Part shown: positions 27,237-36,581 of the stretch, piece by piece
Layout: every line of letters starts with the position of its first letter
Numbering within the stretch: the first letter of the stretch is position 1
NCBI RefSeq assembly: GCF_019972115.1
Contig: NZ_BPFJ01000002.1
Coordinates: 496,001-560,000 of the forward strand
Source of the DNA: Sulfurovum sp. TSL6
Lineage (GTDB): Bacteria > Campylobacterota > Campylobacteria > Campylobacterales > Sulfurovaceae
Length of the DNA stretch: 64,000 bases
Direction of reading: 5' to 3'
Made by a program: the position numbers and the translations under genes
The notes under the pieces: generated by a model
Told to the model about the DNA's origin: nothing
Seen by the model: the letters and a program-made list of their open reading frames with translations, nothing else
The model's database searches: none

Positions 27237-27237
27237 T

Positions 27238-28599
27238 ATGGCAGCTTTTAAGAGTATCGAAGCATTCCCAGAGGCGCTTTTAGAAACACTGAATACACTG
27301 AACTTCACAACGATGACTGAAATACAGGAAAAGGCCATCAGCCCTATTCTGGAAGGTAAAGACATCTTAGCGCAATCCAAGACAGGTTCGGGGAAAACAT
27401 TGGCCTTTGGATTACCCTGTGTGGTACATACAGATACCAACACCTATAAACCACAAACCATCATCATTACCCCTACTCGTGAACTGGCAGATCAAATAGC
27501 TGTTGAACTGAGAAAAGTTGCAGCCTATAAGGCTAACCTCAAAATACTCACACTCTATGGGGGTGTACCACTTCGTACTCAAGCCGAATCACTTGCAAAA
27601 GGGGCACATATACTCATCGGTACACCTGGACGTATACAAGACCACTTGGCTAAAGAAACACTGGTACTTGACAGTATCAAAACACTGGTACTTGATGAAG
27701 CAGATCGTATGCTGGATATGGGTTTTTATGATGAGATAGTCAAAATAGGTTCCAACATGCCACGTACTAAACAAACCCTGCTCTTCTCAGCGACATTCCC
27801 GGATAAAATAGAAAAGCTTGCTAAAGCACTATTGAAACAGCCCATTACCATCAAAGTAGACACGGTTCAAGAGAGCGATAAGATAGATGAAATAGTCTAT
27901 GAGACATCTGATAAATTGAAGACTCTTACAGCCCTGATCCAATCCTATAAACCAGAGTCACTGCTTATTTTTTGTAATACCAAAGCAGAAGTTATCTCAC
28001 TCACTGATACTTTACATCAACGTGGGCATTCTGCCATCGACATCCATGGTGACCTTGAACAAAGAGATCGCAACGAATCAGTGATCGCTTTTTCCAATGG
28101 TTCCAAACGCATTATGGTAGCTACAGATGTAGCTTCAAGAGGTTTGGATATCAAAGACATTGAACTGGTCATTAACTATGATCTGCCTTTTGACCAAGAA
28201 GTCTATACTCACCGTATCGGTCGTACAGGACGTGCAGATGCCAAAGGTACTGCTATATCCCTCTATGGTCCAAGAGACAGTGAGAAATGCGCTTACATTA
28301 CTTCCGCAGCACGTAAAGGAGAGATGAAAGATTTACGTGTAGACGCGACTTTTAAAATGGTCTCTAAGTATGATACACTTTGTATTAACGGCGGTAAAAA
28401 AACCAAACTTCGTGCGGGAGATATACTCGGTACTTTATGTAAAGAGATAGACATTGACCCCAAAATGATAGGAAAGATAAATATCACAGATACGAAATCT
28501 TATGTTGCGCTACATCATACTGTAACGGACAAAGTATTTAAAGCATTAAAGAAAACACCGATCAAAAAGAAAAAATATGTCACCTGGATATTGAACTAA
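27238..28599 (+). CDS. dbpA: DEAD-box RNA helicase, DbpA type
   Basis: A 453-residue RNA helicase: Q motif FTTMTEIQEKAI, motif I AQSKTGSGKT, DEAD box VLDEADRMLDMG, SAT motif FSATFP and motif VI HRIGRTGR. The C-terminal 75 residues (INGGKKTKLRAGDILGTLCKE) form the DbpA RNA-recognition fold that binds 23S rRNA hairpin 92, so a role in 50S assembly is likely. The ATG at 27238 gives the family N-terminus; the open frame upstream overlaps the previous gene and is not used. Confidence 0.92.
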   Translation: MAAFKSIEAFPEALLETLNTLNFTTMTEIQEKAISPILEGKDILAQSKTGSGKTLAFGLPCVVHTDTNTYKPQTIIITPTRELADQIAVELRKVAAYKANLKILTLYGGVPLRTQAESLAKGAHILIGTPGRIQDHLAKETLVLDSIKTLVLDEADRMLDMGFYDEIVKIGSNMPRTKQTLLFSATFPDKIEKLAKALLKQPITIKVDTVQESDKIDEIVYETSDKLKTLTALIQSYKPESLLIFCNTKAEVISLTDTLHQRGHSAIDIHGDLEQRDRNESVIAFSNGSKRIMVATDVASRGLDIKDIELVINYDLPFDQEVYTHRIGRTGRADAKGTAISLYGPRDSEKCAYITSAARKGEMKDLRVDATFKMVSKYDTLCINGGKKTKLRAGDILGTLCKEIDIDPKMIGKINITDTKSYVALHHTVTDKVFKALKKTPIKKKKYVTWILN

Positions 28600-29210
28600 T
28601 CTTCTAATATCTTTTGTCTTCTTTTGTGTCTTACTATATAGAAAAGTGTGATCAATACTACACAAAATAGCGCGATCAATGTAGCAGAGTGAAGATACTC
28701 AGAGATAAGCGCTTCATTTGAGCCCAGAAGATACCCTAAGGCCACCAGAACGATCACCCAGATACCTGCACCCAAACCTGAATAAAAAGCAAATTTAGCC
28801 ATATGCATACGTGCAAGTCCGGCAGGAAGAGAAATGAGTTGTCGTATCCCCGGAATAAGTCTTCCATTGAAAGTGGAGAGTTCCCCATGTTTGATGAAAA
28901 AAGTTTCAAGTCTGTCTAACGTTTCTTCTTTAATCAAAAAGTATCTGCCATAGCGCAAAATGAATTTTCTTCCAAAGTGCATCGCCAGATAGTAGTTAAA
29001 AAGTGCCCCTGCCACAGACCCTACTATACCTGCTAAAACAACCATATAAAGATTCATTTCACCTTTGAATGCTAAATATCCAGCAGGTATCATGACAATT
29101 TCACTGGGAAAAGGGAAAAAGGTACTCTCAAGAAACATGAGAAGAAAGATACCCCAGTAGCCCATATCACCAATGTAACTTACAATGGTTTGGGCTATCT
29201 CGTGTATCAT
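28596..29210 (-). CDS. DedA family membrane protein
   Basis: A 204-residue inner-membrane protein with the DedA/SNARE-associated pattern: FLESTFFPFPSEIVMIPAG, GSVAGALFNYYLAMHFGR and FNGRLIPGIRQLISLPAG. The family acts in membrane-lipid (undecaprenyl phosphate or phospholipid) flipping and proton homeostasis. It follows accA by 16 bases in the acpP-fabF-accA direction, and its end overlaps that of dbpA by 4 bases tail to tail. Confidence 0.9.
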   Translation of the reverse strand: MIHEIAQTIVSYIGDMGYWGIFLLMFLESTFFPFPSEIVMIPAGYLAFKGEMNLYMVVLAGIVGSVAGALFNYYLAMHFGRKFILRYGRYFLIKEETLDRLETFFIKHGELSTFNGRLIPGIRQLISLPAGLARMHMAKFAFYSGLGAGIWVIVLVALGYLLGSNEALISEYLHSATLIALFCVVLITLFYIVRHKRRQKILED

Positions 29211-29226
29211 AAAAAGGGGTTAGTCA

Positions 29227-30162
29227 CTATTCGCTATATGCGCCAACGGCGGTAAGTCTTTTATACCGCTGATCAAGCATTTCATCTTCAGAAAGTTCTC
29301 TCAGTGCTTGTACACTCTCCAGGAAATACTTTTTAAGTGCATCTGCTGCTGTTTCTTTATCGCGATGCGCACCTATCAGAGGCTCATCAAGTACATCATC
29401 TATCAAACCATGTTCAAGTAGATAATTTGGTGTGATCTTCAATGCTTTCGTCGCAGCTTCTACTTTGCTTGGGTCATTCCATAAGATCGCAGAACACCCT
29501 TCAGGTGAAATCACGGCAAATACAGAGTAACGCATCATGGCAAGTTTATCTGCAACACCGATAGCAAGTGCTCCACCTGAACCACCTTCACCTATCACAA
29601 CAGAAACCATGGGTACTTTCACAGAAGCAAATTCAAAGAGATTTTTAGCAATAGCCTCACTCTGACCTCTCTCTTCTGCCCCAAGTCCAGGGTATGCACC
29701 CGGAGTGTCAATGAGCATCAGTACAGGAATGTCGAACTTTTCTGCCATTTTGACTGCACGAAGTGCTTTTCTATACCCTTCAGGGTTTGGCATACCAAAG
29801 TTTCTTTTGATCTTATTTTTAACACCACGTCCCTTTTGTTCACCGATGAGCATCGTCTTCTGACCATTGATCCAACCAATGTAACATAAAATAGCCGGGT
29901 CATCTCTAAATGCACGATCACCGTGAATTTCATACGCATCATCCATTAAAAGTCTTATGTAGTCTAATGCATAAGGTCTATCCGGGTGACGGGCAAGCTG
30001 AAGTTTTTGAAAGTCAGTCAGTGAACTAAAAGTTTTTTGTACTTCTTTATCCAACTCATCTTGATACTTATTTACAGCCTCGAAATTTCCTATGGCATGA
30101 GCCGATACGATCTCTTCCTGTATCGATTCAATTTTACTTTCAAAGTCTAAATAAGTTGCCAT
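29227..30162 (-). CDS. accA: Acetyl-CoA carboxylase carboxyltransferase alpha subunit
   Basis: Alpha subunit of the carboxyltransferase half that makes malonyl-CoA for fatty acids. Motifs include [55 protein letters not shown] and [17 protein letters not shown]. 311 residues, usual. It sits 10 bases downstream of fabF in a fatty-acid synthesis cluster. Confidence 0.97.
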   Translation of the reverse strand: MATYLDFESKIESIQEEIVSAHAIGNFEAVNKYQDELDKEVQKTFSSLTDFQKLQLARHPDRPYALDYIRLLMDDAYEIHGDRAFRDDPAILCYIGWINGQKTMLIGEQKGRGVKNKIKRNFGMPNPEGYRKALRAVKMAEKFDIPVLMLIDTPGAYPGLGAEERGQSEAIAKNLFEFASVKVPMVSVVIGEGGSGGALAIGVADKLAMMRYSVFAVISPEGCSAILWNDPSKVEAATKALKITPNYLLEHGLIDDVLDEPLIGAHRDKETAADALKKYFLESVQALRELSEDEMLDQRYKRLTAVGAYSE

Positions 30163-30172
30163 ACATGAATCC

Positions 30173-31390
30173 TTATATTTTCTTAAAGATAACTACGCCG
30201 TTTGTCCCACCAAAACCAAATGAATTACTCATAACAATATTTACATCTGCTTTTCTCGCTTCATTAGGTACATAATCCAAATCACAGTTTTCATCCGGCG
30301 TTGTATAATTGATCGTCGGAGGAAGTACGCCATCTCTCATAGCCATAAGAGATACTACTGCTTCTATAGCACCTGCAGCACCAAGACAGTGACCCACTTG
30401 ACCCTTGATAGAACTTACCGGAGGACAATTCTCTTTACCACCAAACAATTCTTTAAGCGCTGCTGTTTCATTTTTATCATTGATCGGTGTGGATGTACCA
30501 TGTGCATTGACATAGTCTACTTTTGGCTCACCTGCCATCTTATAAGCACCCTTCATCGCTCGAAGAGGCCCATCCATAGTCGGTGTAGTAATATGATTTG
30601 CATCACCACTTTCACCAAATCCGATCAGTTCACCATAGATCGTTGCACCTCTTGCAACAGCATCTTCATAAGTCTCTAATACCAGTGCTGCTGCACCTTC
30701 ACCCATTACAAAACCATCACGATCAGTATCAAATGGTCTAGACGCAGTTTGAGGATCATCATTTCTTGTAGAAAGTGCTTTCATTGCAGCAAATCCACCA
30801 ATACCTACTTCACAAATAGCAGATTCTGCACCAACGACCAACATTTTATCTGCAGTACCAACCATAATGGACTTTGCAGCCTCACCAATAGCATGTGTAC
30901 CTGCAGCACAAGCAGTTACTGAAGAAAGGTTTGGACCTTTAAGTCCTTGATAAATAGAGATAAATCCACCCAGCATATTGACAAGAGAAGAAGGAATGAA
31001 GAACGGAGAAATTCTTCTTGGTCCTCTTGTAGCACATACCACTGAGTTTTTTTCGATATTTGGTAATCCACCAATTCCTGAAGCAGAAGCCACACCGAAT
31101 CTTTCCATATCTACATCTTCCGGAAGTTTAGCATCTTCCATAGCTTCCAAAGCAGCTTTAAGACCAAGCTGTATAAATCTGTCTGCTTTCTTTGCTTCTT
31201 TTGCATCAAGCACAGTGAGTGGGTCAAAGTCTGTTATTTCACCAGCGATGCTCACAGAATGCTTTTCTGTATCAAATAACTCGATATTCTTGATACCGCA
31301 TTTCCCTTCTACGATCGCTGAAAATGCACTTTCTTTATCTAGTCCTAGAGAATTTATCATTCCTAAACCTGTAACTACAACTCTTTTCAC
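30173..31390 (-). CDS. fabF: 3-oxoacyl-ACP synthase II
   Basis: Beta-ketoacyl-ACP synthase of chain elongation. The catalytic Cys is in [14 protein letters not shown] and the two His in [12 protein letters not shown] and [15 protein letters not shown]. 405 residues. GTG start at 31390 with AGGAG upstream. It lies 92 bases after acpP; an AT-rich 20-bp inverted repeat fills much of that gap. Confidence 0.96.
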   Translation of the reverse strand: MKRVVVTGLGMINSLGLDKESAFSAIVEGKCGIKNIELFDTEKHSVSIAGEITDFDPLTVLDAKEAKKADRFIQLGLKAALEAMEDAKLPEDVDMERFGVASASGIGGLPNIEKNSVVCATRGPRRISPFFIPSSLVNMLGGFISIYQGLKGPNLSSVTACAAGTHAIGEAAKSIMVGTADKMLVVGAESAICEVGIGGFAAMKALSTRNDDPQTASRPFDTDRDGFVMGEGAAALVLETYEDAVARGATIYGELIGFGESGDANHITTPTMDGPLRAMKGAYKMAGEPKVDYVNAHGTSTPINDKNETAALKELFGGKENCPPVSSIKGQVGHCLGAAGAIEAVVSLMAMRDGVLPPTINYTTPDENCDLDYVPNEARKADVNIVMSNSFGFGGTNGVVIFKKI

Positions 31391-31412
31391 TGGCTCTCCT
31401 ATTCCACTTTAT

Positions 31413-31458
31413 ATAAAATATATATGAGTATTTCAAAAAATATTCATATATATTTTAT
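31413..31458. repeat. 20-bp near-perfect inverted repeat between acpP and fabF
   Basis: Arms 31413-31432 and 31439-31458 pair at 19 of 20 positions around TCAAAA. The stem is almost all A/T. It could fold in the acpP-fabF RNA or bind a regulator. Confidence 0.65.
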
Positions 31459-31482
31459 CAAATCCCCCGAGGGGAACTTAAC

Positions 31483-31710
31483 TTATACGTTTTCGATAAA
31501 TTTGATAGCGTCAGCTACAGTTGCAATTGCTTCTGCTTGATCATCAGGAATTTCGATATCGAATTTCTCTTCAAGTGCCATTACCAATTCAACAACATCA
31601 AGACTATCAGCCCCAAGATCTTCTACGAATTTTGACTCTTCTTTTACCTCATCCGGGCTCACGTTTAGTTGTTCAACAACTACTTCTTTTACATCATCAA
31701 ATAATGCCAT
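31483..31710 (-). CDS. acpP: Acyl carrier protein
   Basis: A 75-residue acidic carrier of fatty-acyl chains. Ser36 in [11 protein letters not shown] receives the phosphopantetheine arm. The helix III segment [11 protein letters not shown] is typical. It is first of the acpP-fabF-accA group and has a strong promoter, AAGGAG before the ATG, and a hairpin separating it from fabF, as fits a very abundant protein. Confidence 0.97.
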   Translation of the reverse strand: MALFDDVKEVVVEQLNVSPDEVKEESKFVEDLGADSLDVVELVMALEEKFDIEIPDDQAEAIATVADAIKFIENV

Positions 31711-31745
31711 TGACTTTCTCCTTAGGTTTGTTAAAAATACGGGTA

Positions 31746-31754
31746 ATTATAACA
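31746..31754 (-). promoter_or_regulatory. Extended -10 promoter for acpP
   Basis: TGTTATAAT on the minus strand, 36 bases upstream of the acpP start. Confidence 0.6.
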
Positions 31755-31832
31755 AAAAAAGTATAAAAAGCTTATATTTTTGATGAAATAGCTATTTGTA
31801 AAGTCGTAAAGTTGATTTTTTACTTGTGTAGT

Positions 31833-31858
31833 GGGAAGAGAAAGGCACATCTCTTCCC
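31833..31858 (-). terminator. Hairpin after the TonB-dependent receptor gene
   Basis: GGGAAGAG and CTCTTCCC form a perfect 8-bp stem with a 10-base loop, 13 bases after the receptor stop. No T-run follows directly, so it may be a stabilising 3' hairpin. Confidence 0.45.
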
Positions 31859-31870
31859 GGTAGTATTAGG

Positions 31871-33898
31871 TTAAAATTTGTATTTTATGTTCGTATAAAA
31901 ATAACGTCCAGGTTCATTCAGTAGCATCACATCACCTGTTGTACCTGTAGAAAGTAGCGTTAAGTCTTTGTAAGTGTTCGATACTGCATAGGTTTTGTCA
32001 AGTACATTATCTACCCCTACAGTAAGTTCAAAGTTTTTACCAAATTCTTTAGTTCCTTTCAAATTCACTACTGCATAGGCATCCAATTCTTGTTCACCAT
32101 TATCAAAGTCATAATCAGACCAAGTGTCTGAAGCGATCACTTCTGCTTTTAGCTTCAATGTATCATCATAATCATAGTTCACAGCAGCATTGAATTTAAA
32201 TGGTGGTATTTCTGGCATGTCACTATCAGGCTGAGTTGTTGTTACATCTTCTTTCTTGCCTCTTTGATACGCCATACCGTAATCAAAATAGAGTGCATCT
32301 GTTGCTATATAGCTACCGCTGAGTTCAAAACCGTAGATAGTTGCATCTAGATTTTCAAAACTTTTCGAGATATCACTATAGGCAATGAAATTGTCTAGTC
32401 TAGAATAGAATGCTTTTATTTTAACCGTTGCATTTTCATATTGTTTTTCTGCCCCTATATCAAACTCATCATTCACTGTATTTTGTAAGTTATCTGTTCC
32501 AATAACCTTTCCTTTGCTGCTTATGAAGTAAAGTTCTCTGGCATCAGGCACTCTAGATGATCTACCCACTCCAGCAAAATATTTTGTACTCTCATTTGCC
32601 TGGTATGTTCCAAATATATAACCAGTTAATTCATTATAGCTATTGTCTTGTTGCGCAGTGTTATTATTTGTAATTTCTGTATCATCATAACGAAGTGCCA
32701 TATCTACTTCAAATTTATCTAATGCTATTTTATCTTTGATGAAAACACCCATATTCTTGGTATCTGCATCATCAATACTTTTTGGGAATGTCATCATCGG
32801 ATTATTATCCATATAGTATCTACCATCCCAGTTTCTTTTACTATAATCTAATCCGGCTGTAATGGTATGGTTATCCATGTCAAAACTGTTTTTCAGTTTT
32901 GCACCCTGCATCTTAGTGGTCAAGTGGGATGTCATAGCCTTATTTGAATCCCAAATACCATCTTTCATACTTGCAGAGGCATTTGAATCAGCCATAACTC
33001 TATATCTGGTGGTCATAGGGTGATCTACCTCAGACTGATAAACTTGTAAGTTCAACTCTTTCGAGTACTTACTAAGATCTTTAGCTATATATTCTGCATT
33101 ATAAATATCTGAATCATCATACAAAGCATCCATTTTAGAAGAGGGATAAAGTACATCATTACTTCTGTTGGCCGTGTAGCTCAGTCTTAATTCTTGATTG
33201 TCCGCGATATCCCAGAAAAGTTTTGCCATAAATGTCTTTTTAGTATACGCATCCATATCTTGGTATGCAGGCTGATATCGTGTGCCCATAGGAATTGAAG
33301 CCTCTTCCATCTGCTCTACAAAGTCATTTCCCTCACCATCTTCATATTGTTCACTTGTTTCAGTTGAACCAGAAAGTAAAACTCTTACTTTGCCTGTTCC
33401 CCCGCTCAAAGCAAAGGCACCTTTTTGATATCCCCAGCTTCCTAAACCTAAGTTCAACTCTCCTGCAAACGCTTCTTCTGGTTTAATGGTATGAATCTTC
33501 ACATCCCCACTGAGTGAACCAAAATCTTCGACATTAAACGGACCTTCATTGATCTCAATATAATCCACATTGTTCGTCAAAATATGAGAAACTGGAGGAT
33601 CCATTCTATTTGGACAAGCACCATAGACTTTCGCTCCGTCTATCGTTATGTTGATATTGTCTTTTTTTTGTCCCCTTAAAATAATATCATTTGCAATACC
33701 TGACCTTCTTCCAAGTGAAACACTTGCTGACTGTTTGAACAGTGCTTCTGCCAAATCTGCTGATTTTATATCTTCTCCACTAACATCTTTAACCACTTCT
33801 GTATCTACTTTCGTAGCTACGTTTATCGTTTCTAGCTCTACTTCGGCAGCATTCATCCATAATGAACATGCCAAAGAGAGGTAAATTCCCTTTTTCAT
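31871..33898 (-). CDS. TonB-dependent receptor, OprC/NosA-like (probable copper)
   Basis: A 675-residue outer-membrane receptor: signal peptide ending near NAA (17-18), a plug domain and a 22-strand barrel ending in aromatic Phe (YKF). The plug has GACPNRMDPP, giving the CxxxM pair Cys95/Met99 that in Pseudomonas OprC binds copper, and DHPM gives His293/Met295, matching OprC's HxM ligands. This makes copper import likely (known family: OprC, NosA). It is transcribed after an upstream set of three 11-bp-spaced GTGT repeats and lies next to tonB, a DUF2202 gene and a two-component system. Confidence 0.85.
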   Translation of the reverse strand: MKKGIYLSLACSLWMNAAEVELETINVATKVDTEVVKDVSGEDIKSADLAEALFKQSASVSLGRRSGIANDIILRGQKKDNINITIDGAKVYGACPNRMDPPVSHILTNNVDYIEINEGPFNVEDFGSLSGDVKIHTIKPEEAFAGELNLGLGSWGYQKGAFALSGGTGKVRVLLSGSTETSEQYEDGEGNDFVEQMEEASIPMGTRYQPAYQDMDAYTKKTFMAKLFWDIADNQELRLSYTANRSNDVLYPSSKMDALYDDSDIYNAEYIAKDLSKYSKELNLQVYQSEVDHPMTTRYRVMADSNASASMKDGIWDSNKAMTSHLTTKMQGAKLKNSFDMDNHTITAGLDYSKRNWDGRYYMDNNPMMTFPKSIDDADTKNMGVFIKDKIALDKFEVDMALRYDDTEITNNNTAQQDNSYNELTGYIFGTYQANESTKYFAGVGRSSRVPDARELYFISSKGKVIGTDNLQNTVNDEFDIGAEKQYENATVKIKAFYSRLDNFIAYSDISKSFENLDATIYGFELSGSYIATDALYFDYGMAYQRGKKEDVTTTQPDSDMPEIPPFKFNAAVNYDYDDTLKLKAEVIASDTWSDYDFDNGEQELDAYAVVNLKGTKEFGKNFELTVGVDNVLDKTYAVSNTYKDLTLLSTGTTGDVMLLNEPGRYFYTNIKYKF

Positions 33899-33926
33899 AG
33901 TACTCTCCTAAATAATTTGAGTTATA

Positions 33927-33955
33927 GTGTCATAATTGTGTTAATTAAGTGTTAA
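33927..33955 (-). promoter_or_regulatory. Tandem operator repeats before the receptor gene
   Basis: GTGTCAT (33927), GTGTTAA (33938) and GTGTTAA (33949), each 11 bp apart, as read on the plus strand. They lie 29-57 bases upstream of the start at 33898. On the gene strand TATAAC follows directly and fits a -10 box. The 11-bp spacing is that of OmpR/PhoB-family direct-repeat operators. Confidence 0.6.
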
Positions 33956-33957
33956 AT

Positions 33958-34731
33958 TTATCTAAGTTGATAGCGAAGTGTGATATTAATACTCTTTGGT
34001 AGTGAAATAGGTGCATTTTTCACATTGACGGGGAAAGCACTTTCAACAGCATTGCGTGCAGACCGGTGAAATACTTTAGGTCCACTTACAGAGATATTTC
34101 CTACATTTCCATCGCTCAAAATAGTGAATTCAACCTTGACCGTACCTTGCATACCTCTTTTTTGTGCAATACGAGGATAAGACTTGTGCTTATTTATTTT
34201 AGCCCTGATATTTGCAAGAAATTGATTTTTTTGAGCAGGACTGATGTTTGATCCTCTGGAAGATGCTTTTTGGCTTCGTTTCTTTTTCTTAGCAGTTTTC
34301 TTTCTAACTTTTTTCTTAGCTTTGGTTTTTGACTTTTTCTTGACTTCCTTTACGATCGGTTTAGGTATCACTTTTTGTACTACAGGTTCAGGAATAAGTT
34401 CTTTTTTGACTTCAGGCTCTTCTTCTGGGATAGGTTCTTTAATGATCTCAGGTTCAACAACAGGCTTTTCATCAACGATAGGTTCTTCTTCAACGATAGG
34501 TTTCTCTATCTCTTTTACCTCTTCTATCTTCTCTTGCTCCACCTGTTCTACGGAAGTAACAACTTCAGATTGAAAAGAACACAGACAAAGCTGCGTCGTT
34601 CTCTCTTCTGTGTTTTTTGTTGACACAAGATAACGATTTTGTGCATAAAAGAACAAACTTATCATGAAAAGATATACAATTGAAGTGCTAAAATAAGAGA
34701 TAAAATGACGATGTTTTAGCAAGTTTATCAT
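33958..34731 (-). CDS. tonB: TonB energy-transducing protein
   Basis: A 257-residue protein that couples the proton-motive force to outer-membrane receptors. One N-terminal helix (about 11-29), then a Pro/Glu-rich stretch (EEPIVDEKPVVEPEI), a Lys-rich segment, and the C-terminal TonB domain from about 170 with YPRIAQKRGMQGTVKVEFTI. The Cys pair CLC at about 48-50 is unusual. No exbB/exbD is adjacent. The gene is preceded by its own 11-bp-spaced repeat and probably serves the receptor next to it. Confidence 0.9.
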   Translation of the reverse strand: MINLLKHRHFISYFSTSIVYLFMISLFFYAQNRYLVSTKNTEERTTQLCLCSFQSEVVTSVEQVEQEKIEEVKEIEKPIVEEEPIVDEKPVVEPEIIKEPIPEEEPEVKKELIPEPVVQKVIPKPIVKEVKKKSKTKAKKKVRKKTAKKKKRSQKASSRGSNISPAQKNQFLANIRAKINKHKSYPRIAQKRGMQGTVKVEFTILSDGNVGNISVSGPKVFHRSARNAVESAFPVNVKNAPISLPKSINITLRYQLR

Positions 34732-34767
34732 AGAAAAGTCTTTTTTGGGATGTATTATGGCGGAAAA

Positions 34768-34785
34768 ACGTTAAGGAAGTGTTAA
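34768..34785 (-). promoter_or_regulatory. Operator repeats before tonB
   Basis: ACGTTAA (34768-34774) and GTGTTAA (34779-34785) 11 bp apart, 37-54 bases upstream of the tonB start. ATAATAC on the gene strand at 34752-34758 is a candidate -10 box. Confidence 0.5.
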
Positions 34786-34842
34786 AAAGAACAGAAGGAC
34801 TTTGTATTTAAAAGGGGGAGTATAAATACAAGACACCTTCTG
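34786..34842 (-). terminator. Terminator of the DUF2202 gene
   Basis: CAGAAGG...TTGTATTTA (34792-34810) pairs with TAAATACAA...CCTTCTG (34823-34842), 9 and 7 bp separated by a small internal loop. On the minus strand TTCTTTTT follows the stem. Confidence 0.65.
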
Positions 34843-34871
34843 CGCTTCACTTATTTCGACGTGAAAGAATT

Positions 34872-34900
34872 ATGACACAGAAGTGTTAATTTAGTGTTAA
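34872..34900. promoter_or_regulatory. Third operator-like repeat, between DUF2202 gene and tonB
   Basis: GTGTTAA (34883-34889) and GTGTTAA (34894-34900), a perfect pair with 11-bp spacing; ATGACAC, the complement of GTGTCAT, stands at 34872. It lies 20 bases after the DUF2202 stop and 152 bases before tonB, so its target gene is unclear. Confidence 0.5.
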
Positions 34901-34919
34901 GTAAAATGGATACTTTGTA

Positions 34920-35633
34920 TTACTTTGAATTTGGGTACTCAGGATGACAATATTCAGTGCCAAGTGAACAACAACCATCAGCAACATTTTGATTTTTAAG
35001 CCCTTTATCAAATGACCAGTAATGATTATAGCTACCATCACGTAAGAAATTAAATACTGTAACAATATCTGTTGCACCTTCAGACTCTGCTAATGCAATA
35101 TCACGGTTCAAATCATTTACATCTACTACTTCAATAATACATCCTACTTTCAACGCATCTATCTCAGATGTAGAACCTTGTGCAACAAGATCATCATAAA
35201 GTTTTTGTATGACTGCAATGTCATATGTTCCTGCTTCCATATCTTCTATACTCGAGTTCATATAGCCTAATGGCGGTAGATCAATATTGGTAAAATTCAC
35301 ATCATCACTCAATTTATATTTTTGAATAAGCTCTTGTACTGCGGTGATATGTTGATATTCTCCATTGGTAGCAATTTTTGTAAATTGTTCTGTTCCATAT
35401 TGTGCATACAATACATTATAGACATCATAGGCAAGTCTTTCTTCATTTCCCATATACGCAAGTGTATCAGTTAACTCTTGAGACAATTTTGAAACAGGTG
35501 CATCTATCGCAATTTCTACTTCTATAGGTAGTTCAGATGTTTCTACCACACTAGAAGATCCACCTCCACAACCAACTACACTAAAAACTGTACTGACAAC
35601 CCACAAACTTTTTACTAAACTTCTTTTCATCAA
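34920..35633 (-). CDS. DUF2202 lipoprotein (ferritin-like)
   Basis: A 237-residue exported protein. The leader ends FSVVGC, a lipobox, so it should be a lipoprotein with the lipidated Cys at 22. The DUF2202 core (about 58-205) has GNEERLAYDVYNVLY and NGEYQHITAVQELIQKY, helical motifs with Glu and His that resemble ferritin-like metal sites. The tail GCCSLGTEYCHPEY adds three Cys and a His. Function is unknown in the family. Its place beside a copper-type receptor and the shared operator repeats suggest a metal-related envelope role. Confidence 0.82.
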   Translation of the reverse strand: MMKRSLVKSLWVVSTVFSVVGCGGGSSSVVETSELPIEVEIAIDAPVSKLSQELTDTLAYMGNEERLAYDVYNVLYAQYGTEQFTKIATNGEYQHITAVQELIQKYKLSDDVNFTNIDLPPLGYMNSSIEDMEAGTYDIAVIQKLYDDLVAQGSTSEIDALKVGCIIEVVDVNDLNRDIALAESEGATDIVTVFNFLRDGSYNHYWSFDKGLKNQNVADGCCSLGTEYCHPEYPNSK

Positions 35634-35671
35634 TCCATACCTTTTACTTTTTACATAACTATAGTAAAGAA

Positions 35672-35689
35672 GTGTTAAGTAAGTGTGAA
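35672..35689 (-). promoter_or_regulatory. Operator repeats before the DUF2202 gene
   Basis: GTGTTAA (35672-35678) and GTGTGAA (35683-35689), 11 bp apart and 39-56 bases before the start codon. TATAGT on the gene strand at 35658-35663 is the candidate -10. Confidence 0.55.
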
Positions 35690-35718
35690 ATTTATATAAA
35701 AAATAATATAACCTAATA

Positions 35719-36570
35719 TTATGAAGTGGCGTGTACCTTGGACATATTTAAACTCACATGGGTTCCAACACCTTTTTCCGACTTAAAATGGATATCTATA
35801 CCCTCTTCATCACAATAGGCTTTGACCAAAGCAAGTCCTATGCCTTCTCCATCTTTTCTATCATCTGCCTGATAATAGCGTTCATGCATACGTAAAAGTT
35901 CTGTAGTCCCCATCCCCACACCTTCATCTTCCACATTTAGTATATTATTGTGCAATATCACACGTATAGGTGAATCCTTGGAGGAATACTTCATGGCATT
36001 GGAAACAATATTATCAAACATTTGTTCAAAGCCTATCTTGTCCACTTCTATCTCATAAGGTTCTAAAGTGAGTTCAAAAGGATTGCGCTGCTGTTCTTTA
36101 AATACTTCGATCCGTTCTTCTACCAAAGCTTGGAGGTCAAAACGTTCTTTTTCTATAGTATGCATCTCTTTATGAATGCTATAAACCAACTCATCATAGA
36201 GTTTTTTGAGTCTTACACTGGCATCTTCTATACGTTTGATACGCTTTAAAGATTTTTCATCTTCCATGGTTTTTTTTAACATGGCCGTATTGGCTTTGAT
36301 CGTAGAAAGAGGAATATTAAGTTCATGAATAATGTCATTAGTAAGAGACGTAAGCGTATCTTCCATCTGTTTTTTAGGTGCAAAAATAAGCGTAGAGAGG
36401 ACATACCCCCATCCTATAGCTACGAGTAAAACCAAAGCGCCCGCTATAAAAAAATTAATCTCAGTAAGATTCCAACTCCCTAAAAAACGAGATACTGCAG
36501 TAATCAGCGTAAACATGGTCACAAAGTAGATGACCGTACCAAAGATAATCTCTTTTTTACGACTCAGCAT
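35719..36570 (-). CDS. Sensor histidine kinase
   Basis: A 283-residue kinase with two helices (about 9-29 and 39-62) and only a very short loop between them, so it has no large periplasmic sensor and probably senses within or near the membrane. Phosphoacceptor His82 is in NDIIHELNIPLS. The N box is FDNIVSNAMKYS, G1 is DEGVGMG and G2 GEGIGLALVKAY. ATG at 36570 has AGGA 6 bases upstream; the ATG at 36585 does not. It follows the regulator gene by 126 bases and is the presumed partner. Signal unknown; copper is inferred from context. Confidence 0.87.
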   Translation of the reverse strand: MLSRKKEIIFGTVIYFVTMFTLITAVSRFLGSWNLTEINFFIAGALVLLVAIGWGYVLSTLIFAPKKQMEDTLTSLTNDIIHELNIPLSTIKANTAMLKKTMEDEKSLKRIKRIEDASVRLKKLYDELVYSIHKEMHTIEKERFDLQALVEERIEVFKEQQRNPFELTLEPYEIEVDKIGFEQMFDNIVSNAMKYSSKDSPIRVILHNNILNVEDEGVGMGTTELLRMHERYYQADDRKDGEGIGLALVKAYCDEEGIDIHFKSEKGVGTHVSLNMSKVHATS

Positions 36571-36581
36571 TTCACATCCTT

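Noticed and set aside
27058-27237. N-terminal extension of dbpA overlapping the periplasmic gene
   Set aside because: DEAD-box proteins of this type begin close to the Q motif, which the ATG at 27238 provides.
34244-34573. Phe/Ser-rich frame on the plus strand opposite tonB
   Set aside because: It is the complement of the Glu/Lys/Pro-rich region of TonB, which yields low-complexity Phe/Ser translation.
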